Origin: an uncultured Prevotellaceae bacterium
GTDB lineage: Bacteria > Bacteroidota > Bacteroidia > Bacteroidales > Bacteroidaceae
Length of the DNA stretch: 64,000 bases
Direction: 5' to 3'
NCBI GenBank assembly: GCA_902774795.1
Contig: CACYKA010000002.1
Coordinates: forward strand, 1 to 64,000
This document shows positions 43,971-53,571 of the stretch, piece by piece. The notes beneath the pieces are model-generated. The model worked only from the letters and a program-made list of their open reading frames with translations, did no database searches and was not told the DNA's origin. How positions within the stretch are numbered: position 1 is the stretch's first letter; each line of letters starts with the position of its first letter. A program made the position numbers and the translations under genes.

Positions 43971-46595
43971 ATGGCGAAAAAGGAGTTGACACCGATGATG
44001 CAGCAATTCTTTGACCTCAAGGCTAAGCACCCTGAGGCTTTGTTGCTGTTCAGATGTGGAGACTTCTATGAGACTTACTGCGATGATGCTGTTGAGGCTT
44101 CCCAGATACTGGGTATCACTCTTACCAAGCGCAATAATGGTGCCTCTCAGGGCGATGCAATGGCTGGTTTTCCACACCATGCCCTCGATACATACCTCCC
44201 CAAACTGATTAGGGCGGGTAGGAGAGTGGCTATCTGCGACCAGCTGGAAGACCCTAAGCTGACAAAGAAACTTGTAAAGCGTGGCATCACAGAGCTTGTC
44301 ACCCCAGGTGTGGCTCTGCAGGACAATGTGCTCAACTACAAGGAGAACAACTTCCTTTGCGCCATACACTATGGAAAAGTGTCAATTGGCATAGCCCTGC
44401 TTGACATCTCTACGGGTGAATTCCTTTGCGACCAGGGAAACAGGGAGTATATCGACAAGATGCTGGAGAATTTCTCTCCAAAGGAAATACTCATAGAAAA
44501 GGGTAAGCTCAACTTCAGTCCCAAATATCCCATCTTCCACCTGGATGACTGGGTGTTTACAGAGCAGACGGCCATGCAGAAGCTCACCAAGCATTTTCAT
44601 GTGAAGAACATGAAGGGCTTTGGTGTTGACGACCTGAAAGAAGGCCTTGTTGCTGCAGGTGCCATACTGCACTACCTTGAGTTCACCCAGCACACACATA
44701 TTGACCATATCACCAAGATACAGCGTATAGATGCTGAGAAATATGTGCGCCTTGACAGCTTCACCATAAGGAATCTGGAGCTTATAGCACCCCTGCATGA
44801 AGGTGGTACATCGCTTATTGACATCATAGATCACACGGTTTCACCGATGGGAGCAAGAATGCTCAGAAGGTGGCTTGTATTCCCACTCAGGGATGTGAAG
44901 ACCATAAACTACCGCCTTGATGCTGTAGATTACTTCTTCAGTGAGCCTGACTCACGTGATGTAATAGATGAAGAGCTGCATCGCATAGGTGACATGGAGC
45001 GCATAGTGTCAAAGGTGGCCACAGGCAGGGTAAATCCACGCGAGATAAAGCAGATAAGCCTTGCCCTGACTGCAATAAAGCCTATCAAGGTAATATGCTC
45101 ACAAAGCACTACGGAGGTGCTGCATAACATCAGCGAGAAACTGAATACCCTAGATGAGTTGCGAGACATCATCAACAACACCATAGAGGCTGAGCCGCCA
45201 ATACAGGTAGGAAAAAGTCCTGTGATACGTGATGGTGTGGATGCTGAACTTGATGAACTGCGCAAGATAGCATACAGTGGCAAGGACTACCTCCTCCAGA
45301 TGCAGCAGCGAGAAATAGAGCGCACAGGCATCACCTCGCTGAAAATAAGCTATAACAATGTTTTCGGCTACTACCTTGAAGTACGCAACACCTTCAAGGA
45401 CAGTGTGCCGCCAGAGTGGGTAAGAAAGCAGACACTGGCAAATGCTGAGCGCTACATCACAGAGGAACTGAAGGCCTACGAAGAAAAGATTCTTGGTGCA
45501 GAAGAGAAGATACAGGCTCTTGAGACAAGACTGTTCTTTGAGCTAATACAGAAGGTGCAGCAAAATATCACACAGCTGCAGCAGGATGCCCACTATGTGG
45601 CAGAACTGGACTGCCTGCTGTCATTTACCAAGACATCACTGGAGCACCGCTATGTACGTCCTGTAATAGATGACTCCTACCTGCTCGACATAAAGCAGGG
45701 CAGACACCCAGTCATCGAGGCTAATATGCCTATTGGTGAGGAATACATCCCTAATGATGTTGCCCTCTGCCCCCAGAGAGTGGAAGACAGACCTCTCACG
45801 CAGATTATCATCATTACAGGCCCTAACATGGCTGGTAAGTCAGCACTCCTGAGACAGACGGCCCTCATAGTCCTGCTGGCACAGATAGGATGCTATGTAC
45901 CTGCCGACTCTGCACACATAGGTCTTGTTGACAAGATTTTCACTCGCGTAGGAGCCTCTGACAGCCTCTCTACAGGCGAATCAACCTTCATGGTGGAGAT
46001 GACTGAGGCTGCCAACATCCTTAACAATGTAACAGACAAGAGCCTTGTACTGTTCGATGAATTGGGAAGAGGCACTAGCACATACGACGGAATATCAATA
46101 GCCTGGAGCATAGTGGAATACCTCCACGAGCACAAGAATGCCAATGCCAGGACACTGTTTGCCACTCACTATCATGAGCTCAATGAAATGGCAAGAAATT
46201 TCCCTCGCATAAAAAACTATAATGTCTCTGTGAAGGAACTGAATGGCAAGGTTATCTTCCTCAGAAAGCTCGTAGAAGGGGGCTCAGAACACTCTTTTGG
46301 TATCCATGTAGCCCAAATAGCAGGTATGCCGCCAAGCATTGTCAAGCGTGCCAATGAGATACTGAAGGCACTGGAGAAGGAAGGCAACAGCGTTGGTTCT
46401 GCCAGCAAGAAGATAGAAACCCTCGATGAAGTCGGCCAAAAAGGAGTAAATGGAGGCCAGTTGTCATTCTTTCAGCTTGACGACCCTGTATTGGAACAGA
46501 TCAGGGACGAGATAATAGGTCTTGATGTCAATAACCTCACACCACTCGAAGCACTTAACAAACTGTCACAGATAAAGAAAATAATCAAAGGATAA
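43971..46595 (+). CDS. mutS: DNA mismatch repair protein MutS
   Basis: Recognises base mismatches and starts repair. 874 residues. Mismatch-binding domain I has the Phe-x-Glu wedge in [14 protein letters not shown] (about residues 28-41). Connector, lever and clamp domains follow. The ATPase has Walker [16 protein letters not shown] (about 617-631), [15 protein letters not shown], Walker [17 protein letters not shown] and the ATHYHEL motif. The C-terminal helix-turn-helix dimerisation segment is present ([18 protein letters not shown]). Full length, MutS1 class. leuS follows by 23 bases; a promoter lies just upstream. Confidence 0.96.
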   Translation: MAKKELTPMMQQFFDLKAKHPEALLLFRCGDFYETYCDDAVEASQILGITLTKRNNGASQGDAMAGFPHHALDTYLPKLIRAGRRVAICDQLEDPKLTKKLVKRGITELVTPGVALQDNVLNYKENNFLCAIHYGKVSIGIALLDISTGEFLCDQGNREYIDKMLENFSPKEILIEKGKLNFSPKYPIFHLDDWVFTEQTAMQKLTKHFHVKNMKGFGVDDLKEGLVAAGAILHYLEFTQHTHIDHITKIQRIDAEKYVRLDSFTIRNLELIAPLHEGGTSLIDIIDHTVSPMGARMLRRWLVFPLRDVKTINYRLDAVDYFFSEPDSRDVIDEELHRIGDMERIVSKVATGRVNPREIKQISLALTAIKPIKVICSQSTTEVLHNISEKLNTLDELRDIINNTIEAEPPIQVGKSPVIRDGVDAELDELRKIAYSGKDYLLQMQQREIERTGITSLKISYNNVFGYYLEVRNTFKDSVPPEWVRKQTLANAERYITEELKAYEEKILGAEEKIQALETRLFFELIQKVQQNITQLQQDAHYVAELDCLLSFTKTSLEHRYVRPVIDDSYLLDIKQGRHPVIEANMPIGEEYIPNDVALCPQRVEDRPLTQIIIITGPNMAGKSALLRQTALIVLLAQIGCYVPADSAHIGLVDKIFTRVGASDSLSTGESTFMVEMTEAANILNNVTDKSLVLFDELGRGTSTYDGISIAWSIVEYLHEHKNANARTLFATHYHELNEMARNFPRIKNYNVSVKELNGKVIFLRKLVEGGSEHSFGIHVAQIAGMPPSIVKRANEILKALEKEGNSVGSASKKIETLDEVGQKGVNGGQLSFFQLDDPVLEQIRDEIIGLDVNNLTPLEALNKLSQIKKIIKG

Positions 46596-46618
46596 ACAAA
46601 ACATACATATTCATACAA

Positions 46619-49411
46619 ATGGAATATAACTTTAGAGATATCGAAAAGAAATGGTTCTCTTATTGGAAAGAAAACCAGACCTACAAGGTAACAGAAGACG
46701 CTTCAAAGCAGAAGTTCTATGTACTTAACATGTTCCCATATCCCTCTGGTGCAGGTCTGCACGTAGGCCACCCACTGGGATACATAGCAAGTGACATCTA
46801 TGCAAGGTACAAGCGCCTGCAGGGCTTCAACGTGCTTAATCCAATGGGCTATGATGCATACGGCCTGCCTGCTGAGCAATATGCCATTCAGACAGGACAG
46901 CATCCTGAGAAGACTACCTTCCAGAATATTGACCGCTATCGTGAGCAGCTTGACAAGATAGGTTTCTCCTTTGACTGGGACAGGGAAGTGCGCACTTGTG
47001 ACCCTATTTACTACAAATGGACACAATGGGCATTCCAGAAGATGTATAACAGCTACTACGACGAGGAACTGAAGAAGGCACAGCCCATTGAAAAGCTCAT
47101 TGAGAAGTTCAAGAAAGAGGGCAAGTGGCCAAGCGATGCCAAGGAGCAGTCAGAGCTGCTTATGAACTACCGTATTGCCTTCATGGGTGAGACAATGGTG
47201 AACTGGTGTGCAGGACTGGGTACTGTGCTAGCCAATGATGAGGTAGTGGATGGCATCTCAGTTCGTGGAGGCTTCCCAGTAGAGCAGAAGAAGATGCGTC
47301 AGTGGTGCCTTCGTGTAAGTGCTTATGCACAGCGTCTTCTTGACGGACTGGAGACAATAGACTGGAGCGAATCAATAAAAGAGACTCAGAAAAACTGGAT
47401 AGGACGCTCTGAAGGTACTGAAGTAGAGTTCAAAGTTGCCGATTCCAACGAGAGTTTTACTATATTTACCACTCGTGCTGATACAATGTTTGGTGTTACC
47501 TTCATGGTATTGGCACCAGAATCAGAGCTGGTAGAGAAGCTTACTACTCCTGAGCAGAAGGCTGAGGTAGATAAATATGTGGCATACGTCAAGGGCCGTA
47601 CTGAAAGAGAGCGTATGATTGACCATAAGGTAACAGGTGTTTTCTCAGGCTCTTACGCCATCAATCCATTCACAGGAGAGAAGAATCCAATCTGGATAAG
47701 CGAATATGTGCTTGCAGGATATGGTACAGGTGCCATCATGGCTGTTCCTGCCCATGACTCTCGCGACTATGCCTTTGCAAAGCATTTTAATCTGCCTATC
47801 ATCCCACTTATTGAGGGTGCTGACATAAGTGAAGAGAGCTATGATGCAAAGGAGGGTATAGTAGCCAATTCTCCTGCACAGGGAAAGACATCAGTGGAAT
47901 ATGACGGTGAAGCCCTCAATTTGAACGGTAAAACCGTAAAAGAAGCTATTGCTGCAACAAAGGAATTCGTTGAAAAGCATAATATCGGTAGGGTAAAGGT
48001 TAATTACCGCCTTCGTGATGCCATCTTCTCACGTCAGAGATACTGGGGTGAACCATTCCCAGTATATTACAAGGACGGCGAGCCATGCATGATTCCTGAA
48101 GAGTGTCTGCCAATAGAGCTGCCAGAAGTAGAAAAGTTCCTGCCTACAGAGACAGGCGAGCCACCACTTGGCAATGCCACAAAATGGGCTTGGGATGAAG
48201 CAAACAAGTGCATTGTCGATAACTCAAAGATAGACAACAAGACTGTTTTCCCAATCGAACTCTATACAATGCCAGGATTTGCCGGTTCTTCCGCTTATTA
48301 TCTGCGCTATATGGACCCAAAGAATGAGAATGCTTTGGTAGATCCTGCTGTTGACAAGTACTGGCAGAATGTTGACCTGTATGTTGGTGGTTCAGAGCAT
48401 GCTACTGGTCACCTGATTTACTCAAGATTCTGGAACAAATTCCTCTATGACCTGGGTGTTTCTTGCAAGGAAGAGCCTTTCCAGAAGCTCATCAACCAGG
48501 GAATGATTCAGGGCCGTTCAAACTTTGTTTATCGCATAAAGGACACAAATACCTTCGTTTCCATCGAGAAAAAGGATGAATATGACGTTACACCAATTCA
48601 TGTAGATGTAAACATAGTAAGTGCTGACATTCTTGATGTTGAGGCTTTCAAGGCTTGGCGTCCAGAATATAATGATGCTCAGTTCATCCTCAACGACCAG
48701 AATGAATACAAGTGCGGATGGGCAGTTGAGAAGATGTCAAAGTCTATGTTCAATGTCGTAAATCCCGATATGATCGTAGAAAAATATGGTGCTGACACCC
48801 TTCGTCTCTATGAAATGTTCCTTGGTCCTGTAGAGCAGTCCAAGCCTTGGGACACTAATGGTATTGACGGCTGTCACAGGTTCCTGAAGAAATTCTGGGG
48901 ACTCTTCTATGACAGAGAGGGAAACTGGCTGCCTAATGATGCTACGCCAACTCAGGAAGAAGAAAAGTCACTTCACAAGCTCATAAAGAAAGTTACTGGA
49001 GACATTGAGCAGTTCTCTTACAATACAAGTATCTCAGCCTTCATGATAGCAACAGGCGAGTTGCAGAAATGTCGCTCTAAGGCTGTCCTTGAGCAACTTG
49101 TCATTCTGCTTGCACCATTTGCACCTTTCATTGCTGAAGAACTCTATCATGCTCTTGGCAACAATACCTCTGTCTGTGATGCACAGTGGCCTAAGTACGA
49201 TGAATCCAAGATGAAGGATTCTGAGATAACAATGCCTGTACAGTTCTGTGGTAAGACACGCTTCACCATGCAGGTGCCTGCTGAGGCTTCACGCGAAGAT
49301 ATAGAGAAACTTGCCCTTGCTGATGAACGTACTGGCAAATATACAGAAGGCAAGCAGATAATGAAGATTATTGTTGTGCCAAAGAGAATCATCAATATTG
49401 TTGTAAAATAA
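46619..49411 (+). CDS. leuS: Leucyl-tRNA synthetase
   Basis: A class I synthetase that charges tRNA-Leu. 930 residues. HIGH-type motif [17 protein letters not shown] (about 40-56), CP1 editing domain (about 220-420) with the threonine-rich [14 protein letters not shown] and the [13 protein letters not shown] editing site, and KMSKS in [15 protein letters not shown] (about 706). Before KMSKS there is an extra beta segment ([19 protein letters not shown]...), common in Bacteroidetes LeuRS. Between mutS (23 bases) and the glycosyltransferase (4 bases) on the same strand. tRNA-Leu(TAA) is at 59.9 kb. Confidence 0.96.
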   Translation: MEYNFRDIEKKWFSYWKENQTYKVTEDASKQKFYVLNMFPYPSGAGLHVGHPLGYIASDIYARYKRLQGFNVLNPMGYDAYGLPAEQYAIQTGQHPEKTTFQNIDRYREQLDKIGFSFDWDREVRTCDPIYYKWTQWAFQKMYNSYYDEELKKAQPIEKLIEKFKKEGKWPSDAKEQSELLMNYRIAFMGETMVNWCAGLGTVLANDEVVDGISVRGGFPVEQKKMRQWCLRVSAYAQRLLDGLETIDWSESIKETQKNWIGRSEGTEVEFKVADSNESFTIFTTRADTMFGVTFMVLAPESELVEKLTTPEQKAEVDKYVAYVKGRTERERMIDHKVTGVFSGSYAINPFTGEKNPIWISEYVLAGYGTGAIMAVPAHDSRDYAFAKHFNLPIIPLIEGADISEESYDAKEGIVANSPAQGKTSVEYDGEALNLNGKTVKEAIAATKEFVEKHNIGRVKVNYRLRDAIFSRQRYWGEPFPVYYKDGEPCMIPEECLPIELPEVEKFLPTETGEPPLGNATKWAWDEANKCIVDNSKIDNKTVFPIELYTMPGFAGSSAYYLRYMDPKNENALVDPAVDKYWQNVDLYVGGSEHATGHLIYSRFWNKFLYDLGVSCKEEPFQKLINQGMIQGRSNFVYRIKDTNTFVSIEKKDEYDVTPIHVDVNIVSADILDVEAFKAWRPEYNDAQFILNDQNEYKCGWAVEKMSKSMFNVVNPDMIVEKYGADTLRLYEMFLGPVEQSKPWDTNGIDGCHRFLKKFWGLFYDREGNWLPNDATPTQEEEKSLHKLIKKVTGDIEQFSYNTSISAFMIATGELQKCRSKAVLEQLVILLAPFAPFIAEELYHALGNNTSVCDAQWPKYDESKMKDSEITMPVQFCGKTRFTMQVPAEASREDIEKLALADERTGKYTEGKQIMKIIVVPKRIINIVVK

Positions 49412-49415
49412 GTAT

Positions 49416-49853
49416 ATGCGAATCCTTGTAATACGTTTCTCTGCTCTAGGAGATGTTGCCATGCTTGCGCCTGTTTTAAGGCAGGTAGCTGCTGACAACA
49501 AGGAAAATGAATATATAGTACTCTCCAAGCCCCCTTACGAACCTTTGTTCGAGGGGGTAGGGGAGAATGTTTCATTTATTGGAGCAGACATAAAGAGAGA
49601 TTACAAGGGAATACCTGGCATATACAGGCTCTTCAAGGAACTCAAAAAGCTTAACCTTGACTACGTAATAGATGAGCATGATGTTCTTCGTACCAAAATA
49701 CTAAGGTTTTTCTTTAAAATTCATGGTTATAAGGTACGAAAGATAAATAAACACCGTGAATTACGTAAAATCATTACTGCTCCCCAGCCCAAGAAGGTTC
49801 TTAAGCAGCTTCCTACATCCTTTGAAAACTATTTTGAGGCATTGAAAATATGA
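49416..49853 (+). CDS. Glycosyltransferase family 9, N-terminal half
   Basis: A 145-residue protein equal to the N-terminal half of ADP-heptose:LPS heptosyltransferase-like enzymes: MRILVIRFSALGDVAMLAPVL (acceptor-side nucleotide fold), the EYIVLSKPPYEPLFEGV strand-helix and YVIDEHDVLRTKILRFFF. It stops at SFENYFEALKI, just where the inter-domain linker would begin, and the next frame carries the C-terminal half. It starts 4 bases after leuS. It could be half of a broken gene or one subunit of a split enzyme; the ATGA overlap with the next frame would allow coupled translation. Confidence 0.75.
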   Translation: MRILVIRFSALGDVAMLAPVLRQVAADNKENEYIVLSKPPYEPLFEGVGENVSFIGADIKRDYKGIPGIYRLFKELKKLNLDYVIDEHDVLRTKILRFFFKIHGYKVRKINKHRELRKIITAPQPKKVLKQLPTSFENYFEALKI

Positions 49854-50335
49854 ATATAGGTATTGCTCCCTTTGCTGCTCATGCAGGAAAAATATATCCG
49901 CTCGAAAGAATGGAAAAGGTTATTCAGCTGCTTAAAACCAAGCAGCCTGACTGTAATATCTATATCTTTTGCGGAAAAGGCAAGGAACTGGAGCTGATGC
50001 AGGAATGGGCTAAGAAGTATGATATAGAGATAGCCAGCGGTGAAGGTATCCGTGCTGACCTTGAAAAAATAAAGCAGCTTGATGTGATGATTTCGATGGA
50101 TTCGGCAAATATGCATCTTGCCAGCCTTGTAGGAGTAAGGGTTGTAAGCATCTGGGGTGCCACACATCCTTTTGCTGGTTTCCTTGGCTGGGGACAGAAA
50201 ATGGAAGACTGTGTTCAGAGAGACCTTCCCTGCAGACCTTGCTCCATATACGGAAAAAAGCCATGCCTCAGAGGAGACATGGCCTGTATGGATATTAATC
50301 CGGAAGATATTATTTCCCGTATAATACCGGATTAG
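49850..50335 (+). CDS. Glycosyltransferase family 9, C-terminal half
   Basis: 161 residues matching the donor-binding half: GIAPFAAHAGKIYPLERME at the start, LDVMISMDSANMHLASLVGVRVVSIWGATHPFAGFLGWGQ (typical of GT9 sugar-nucleotide binding) and a Cys-rich end, CRPCSIYGKKPCLRGDMACM. It begins within the stop of the N-terminal half (ATGA). Compared with intact relatives about 40 linker residues appear to be missing between the halves. Probably acts on lipopolysaccharide core sugars if functional. Its 3' end overlaps the convergent DUF4254 gene by 26 bases. Confidence 0.75.
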   Translation: MNIGIAPFAAHAGKIYPLERMEKVIQLLKTKQPDCNIYIFCGKGKELELMQEWAKKYDIEIASGEGIRADLEKIKQLDVMISMDSANMHLASLVGVRVVSIWGATHPFAGFLGWGQKMEDCVQRDLPCRPCSIYGKKPCLRGDMACMDINPEDIISRIIPD

Positions 50336-50915
50336 TTGAAGGATCGTTATACATTTTCATCTGACGATATACCTTCATATATTTACGTCCGGCAGCTATA
50401 TCATCCAATAACTGATCTATTGCCGTTGACAAATCTTTCTGCTGCTCAAGCAATACAGCCAGCTTACCTCTGCATGTTGCCAAATGGTCCTCAGAGGTGT
50501 CTGTACGCTTCGTTTGTTCCTCCATGTGATAAATCTTCAATGCAAGTATAGAAAGCCTGTCTATGGCCCATGCAGGAGATTCTGTATTAATCGTGGCATC
50601 TGGAAGAACTTTTACTTCCTTATATTTTTCCCTGAAGAAAGTATCTATATCTTCTACCATATCAGTGCGGTCCTGATTTGACTTGTCTATTCTGCGCTTT
50701 AATACAAGCGCCTCTGAAGGGTCTATATCAGGATCACGTATTATATCCTCAAAATGCCATTGTACTGTGTCAATCCAGCATTTATGGTATAATATACCCT
50801 CAATTGACTTCTCTTCATAAGGATTTGACATTACTGTATCTATATTGTCATTAACATGATAGTCAGCAATGACCTGACGGAATATGTTATTTGCAGAAGA
50901 TGTAAAGTTTCCCAC
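50310..50915 (-). CDS. DUF4254 protein
   Basis: A 201-residue, mostly helical soluble protein of unknown function. It matches the DUF4254 family common in Bacteroidetes: NPYEEKSIEGILYHKCWIDTVQWHFEDIIRDPDI with a conserved Trp-His-Glu-Asp, the KRRIDKSNQDRTDMVEDID segment and ESPAWAIDRLSILALKIYHM. It is often found near LPS glycosyltransferase genes, as here (convergent overlap). Conserved His, Asp and Glu residues could bind metal; this is a guess. No obvious -7 element directly upstream. Confidence 0.85.
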   Translation of the reverse strand: MGNFTSSANNIFRQVIADYHVNDNIDTVMSNPYEEKSIEGILYHKCWIDTVQWHFEDIIRDPDIDPSEALVLKRRIDKSNQDRTDMVEDIDTFFREKYKEVKVLPDATINTESPAWAIDRLSILALKIYHMEEQTKRTDTSEDHLATCRGKLAVLLEQQKDLSTAIDQLLDDIAAGRKYMKVYRQMKMYNDPSTNPVLYGK

Positions 50916-51226
50916 GTCCTAATTTATTTTTATATTTATATGTATTTAATTAAATAACCTAAGAAGAGTAATAATATTGTGTGGATATGTTTATAATGAT
51001 TGTAAGTACCTTATGTTCAATAAATAGCAGTTTGAAAAGATTATTTATAAAATATGGTATTCTATCATAATAACTGTGTGGATATCCGTATAAGATTTTT
51101 TCAACTGTATAATTACTTACTTATTCATATATTATTCCAAAGTTATCCACAGCTTTTTCCACTATTCCACAGGAAATAAAAAACCACGGCACGAAGCCGT
51201 GGTCTATGTTTGCTTCTTTAAGAAGA
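50916..51226. other. AT-rich intergenic region with DnaA-box-like sites
   Basis: 311 AT-rich bases between the 5' end of DUF4254 and the 3' end of the HU gene. It contains a perfect DnaA box TTATCCACA (51143-51151), two 8/9 matches on the other strand (TGTGGATAT at 50980-50988 and 51077-51085), a weak TATTCCACA (51163-51171) and the HU terminator. This composition resembles a replication-origin or DnaA-titration region. No gene is seen in it. Confidence 0.5.
51183..51203 (-). terminator. HU gene terminator
   Basis: ACCACGGC and GCCGTGGT form a perfect 8-bp stem with a 5-base loop, followed on the minus strand by a T-rich run; 23 bases past the HU stop. Confidence 0.85.
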
Positions 51227-51487
51227 TTAAAGCAGTGAAGAACTAGCCTTCCACTTAGCAACCTTCTTTGCAGGTATCTTGATAGCTGCACCTGTCATTG
51301 GGTTCTTACCTGTGCGAGCTGCACGCTTCTGAACACTGAAGGTACCGAAACCAACCAGCTGAACTGAATCACCCTTCTTGAGAGCACCCTGGATAGCGTC
51401 GAGGGCTGCGTCAAGAGCTTCCTTACTAGCTGCCTGAGAAAGACCAGCTTTTTCTGCAATCTGCTTTACAAGTTCTGTCTTGTTCAT
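51227..51487 (-). CDS. hup: HU-family DNA-binding protein
   Basis: A small nucleoid protein that bends DNA as a dimer. 86 residues: helical body [18 protein letters not shown], then the beta-arm signature [36 protein letters not shown]. Length and the arm proline region are normal for HU. Single gene, leftward, with its own promoter and terminator. It adjoins the DnaA-box region; HU helps open origins in other bacteria. Confidence 0.93.
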   Translation of the reverse strand: MNKTELVKQIAEKAGLSQAASKEALDAALDAIQGALKKGDSVQLVGFGTFSVQKRAARTGKNPMTGAAIKIPAKKVAKWKASSSLL

Positions 51488-51537
51488 AGTAAATTGAATT
51501 ATTTAAATTAGTAAACTAAAAAAAAAACTTCTGACTG

Positions 51538-51568
51538 CAAAGTTATTACAATAATTTGAAAAATCCAA
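51538..51568 (-). promoter_or_regulatory. HU promoter
   Basis: Minus strand TAACTTTG (51538-51545) with TTG 20 bases upstream (51566-51568). Confidence 0.65.
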
Positions 51569-51670
51569 GAAAAATGAGAGAAAAAACATAAAAATCCTTG
51601 AAAATATAGAAAAAATGGGCATTTTGGAGTAAATTTTCGCCACAAAATAGGCTTTAATTTAAATTTTTAG

Positions 51671-51678
51671 TAACTTTG
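51671..51678 (+). promoter_or_regulatory. Rhomboid operon promoter, -7 element
   Basis: TAACTTTG, 8 bases before the rhomboid ATG at 51687; a near-leaderless transcript is predicted. Confidence 0.6.
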
Positions 51679-51686
51679 CAGCCAAT

Positions 51687-52379
51687 ATGAGACAAATTCC
51701 AACAATAACAAAGAACTTGCTTATCATAAATATCATCTGCTATATGGCAAAGATGGTATTAGGTGGCAGGATAGATTTTGACGGACTTTTTGGTCTGCAT
51801 TTCTTCCTTGCACAGGATTTCCATATTCATCAGTTGCTGACATATATGTTCATGCATGCTAGTTTCACGCATCTTTTCTTCAATATGTTTGCACTTTGGA
51901 TGTTTGGTGGAACAGTAGAACGTATATTTGGTGAGAAGAGATACCTTATATATTATATAATATGTGGATTGGGTGCTGCTGTATGCCAGGAGATATCTCA
52001 GTTTGTACAGATATATGCCATGTTGCCGCCAGAAGTGCCAATAGAACACATGTTCCATCTGAGCTATGCTGACAAACTAACGCTGAACGCTTTCACTACG
52101 GTTGGTGCTTCAGGTTCTGTTTATGGCATACTGCTTGCCTTCGGAATGTCCTATCCGGAAGAAAGAATTTTTATATTCCCATTGCCTGTTCCTATCAAGG
52201 CAAAGTGGTTTGTAATACTGTATGCTGCTATTGAACTGGGATCTGCTTTGACATCTCGTGGTGACGGAGTAGCTCATGTGGCTCATTTAGGAGGTATGTT
52301 GTTTGGCTATATTCTCATAAAATATTGGCGTAAGACAAGTGATACCTTCAATGGATGGGACGGGTATGAAATTAACTAA
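51687..52379 (+). CDS. Rhomboid-family intramembrane serine protease
   Basis: Cuts transmembrane segments within the membrane. 230 residues, six predicted helices. HxxxN in MHASFTHLFFNMFALWMFGG (helix 2; HASFTHLFFN), catalytic serine in TTVGASGSVYGILLAFG (GASGS, about residue 150) and catalytic histidine in VAHVAHLGGMLFG (about 200). The loop between helices 3 and 4 carries an extra segment (PPEVPIEHMFHLSYADK). Substrates unknown. Overlaps the next gene by 14 bases. Confidence 0.93.
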   Translation: MRQIPTITKNLLIINIICYMAKMVLGGRIDFDGLFGLHFFLAQDFHIHQLLTYMFMHASFTHLFFNMFALWMFGGTVERIFGEKRYLIYYIICGLGAAVCQEISQFVQIYAMLPPEVPIEHMFHLSYADKLTLNAFTTVGASGSVYGILLAFGMSYPEERIFIFPLPVPIKAKWFVILYAAIELGSALTSRGDGVAHVAHLGGMLFGYILIKYWRKTSDTFNGWDGYEIN

Positions 52380-53490
52380 GTTCTTTATTTATCCCATTAT
52401 TGCTGTTAATGTTTTTTCCGTGATAGGCTTGCTTGTCACGGGATATTCTTATATATTGTCCCCATTGGAGTGGCCTACACTTTCGATGATGGGATATGGA
52501 TTTCCTTTCTTCCTTTTTCTTACGGGCCTGTTTATTGTCTTTTGGGTCTTTATTAAGTTCAGGTATGTCCTGATATCTGTTGCAGGTCTTATATTAGCCT
52601 ATCAGCCAGTTACCCTATATTGTCCGCTGAATGCCTATTCCGATGCTGAGAAGTATGATTCAAAGGATTCTGAATACATTCCTTTGACTGTTGTGTCATA
52701 TAACACAAGTAACTGGGGTACTTTAGATAAATCAGGTTTCAAGAAAGAAAATGCTGAAAGTGTAATAGAGTATATTGCAAGCCAGAAGCCTGATATAGTA
52801 TGTCTGCAGGAATCATCTTTTTATAATAATGTGGAAGATATTATAAAGGAATACTTGCCTGAAATGAAATATACTACATCTTTCAAGACACAAGATGAAA
52901 AATCCTTAACAGTTAGTTTTCTGTCTAAATATCCGATAAAAAGGGAAGAAAGGATAGATATTCCCAGCAACGCAAATGGTGCTGCTGCTGTTTGGATAGA
53001 GAAAGATGGTAAGACTCTTCTGGTAGTAAACTGCCACCTTGAGACACAGTCATTGTCAATAGATGAGAGAGCAAAGTTCTCACGTCTTGTTCATGATGTG
53101 GCAAAGGGTGATGTAGAAAAAGACAGTGTAGAGTCAGAATCATCATTTTTCCTGGGCAAGCTTTCTGCTTCTGCTCAGAAACGTGCTCCTCAGGCTTACA
53201 TAATAGCTGAGTTCATAGAAAAGAATTCAGACACTTCAACTATCGTTTGTGGCGATTTCAACGATATTCCGCTGTCTTATACGCACTATACTATCTCCAA
53301 AAATCTTACTGACTGTTTCCAGAAGAAGGGTAGGGGATTCGGCTTCTCTTATTGCCATAATGCTATGAGGGTGCGAATAGACCATATAATGTGTTCTTCA
53401 GACATAGAACCGCTTATGTGCAAGGTCGATTCTGAGATGAAATCTTCAGACCATTTCCCTGTCGTCTGCAATTTTTTACTGCCCAAATAA
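52366..53490 (+). CDS. Membrane-anchored endonuclease/exonuclease/phosphatase family protein
   Basis: 374 residues from ATG 52366 (MKLTKFFIYPII), inside the end of the rhomboid gene. Three N-terminal membrane helices (about 5-90) anchor an EEP domain (about 115-372). EEP motifs: VVSYNTSNWG, PDIVCLQESSF (metal-binding Glu), VVNCHLETQSLS, TIVCGDFNDIP and the final SSDHFPVVCNF (catalytic Asp-His). This family includes nucleases and phospho-diesterases of lipids, so the substrate is not known. Topology puts the domain either in the periplasm or cytoplasm; three helices favour the periplasm if the N-terminus is inside. Confidence 0.88.
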   Translation: MKLTKFFIYPIIAVNVFSVIGLLVTGYSYILSPLEWPTLSMMGYGFPFFLFLTGLFIVFWVFIKFRYVLISVAGLILAYQPVTLYCPLNAYSDAEKYDSKDSEYIPLTVVSYNTSNWGTLDKSGFKKENAESVIEYIASQKPDIVCLQESSFYNNVEDIIKEYLPEMKYTTSFKTQDEKSLTVSFLSKYPIKREERIDIPSNANGAAAVWIEKDGKTLLVVNCHLETQSLSIDERAKFSRLVHDVAKGDVEKDSVESESSFFLGKLSASAQKRAPQAYIIAEFIEKNSDTSTIVCGDFNDIPLSYTHYTISKNLTDCFQKKGRGFGFSYCHNAMRVRIDHIMCSSDIEPLMCKVDSEMKSSDHFPVVCNFLLPK

Positions 53491-53509
53491 AAAAAAATAG
53501 CAGTATTTT
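53477..53509 (+). terminator. Possible terminator after the EEP gene
   Basis: TACTGC (53477-53482) and GCAGTA (53500-53505) can pair around the stop codon, followed by TTTT. The stem is only 6 bp. Confidence 0.35.
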
Positions 53510-53510
53510 C

Positions 53511-53541
53511 TTGTTTTATTCGATACTAAATATTACCTTTG
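53511..53541 (+). promoter_or_regulatory. uraA-upp promoter
   Basis: TTG (53511-53513), 20-base spacer, TACCTTTG (53534-53541), 30 bases before uraA. Confidence 0.65.
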
Positions 53542-53571
53542 CAAGCGGAATATAGCTAAAACAATAAATAT

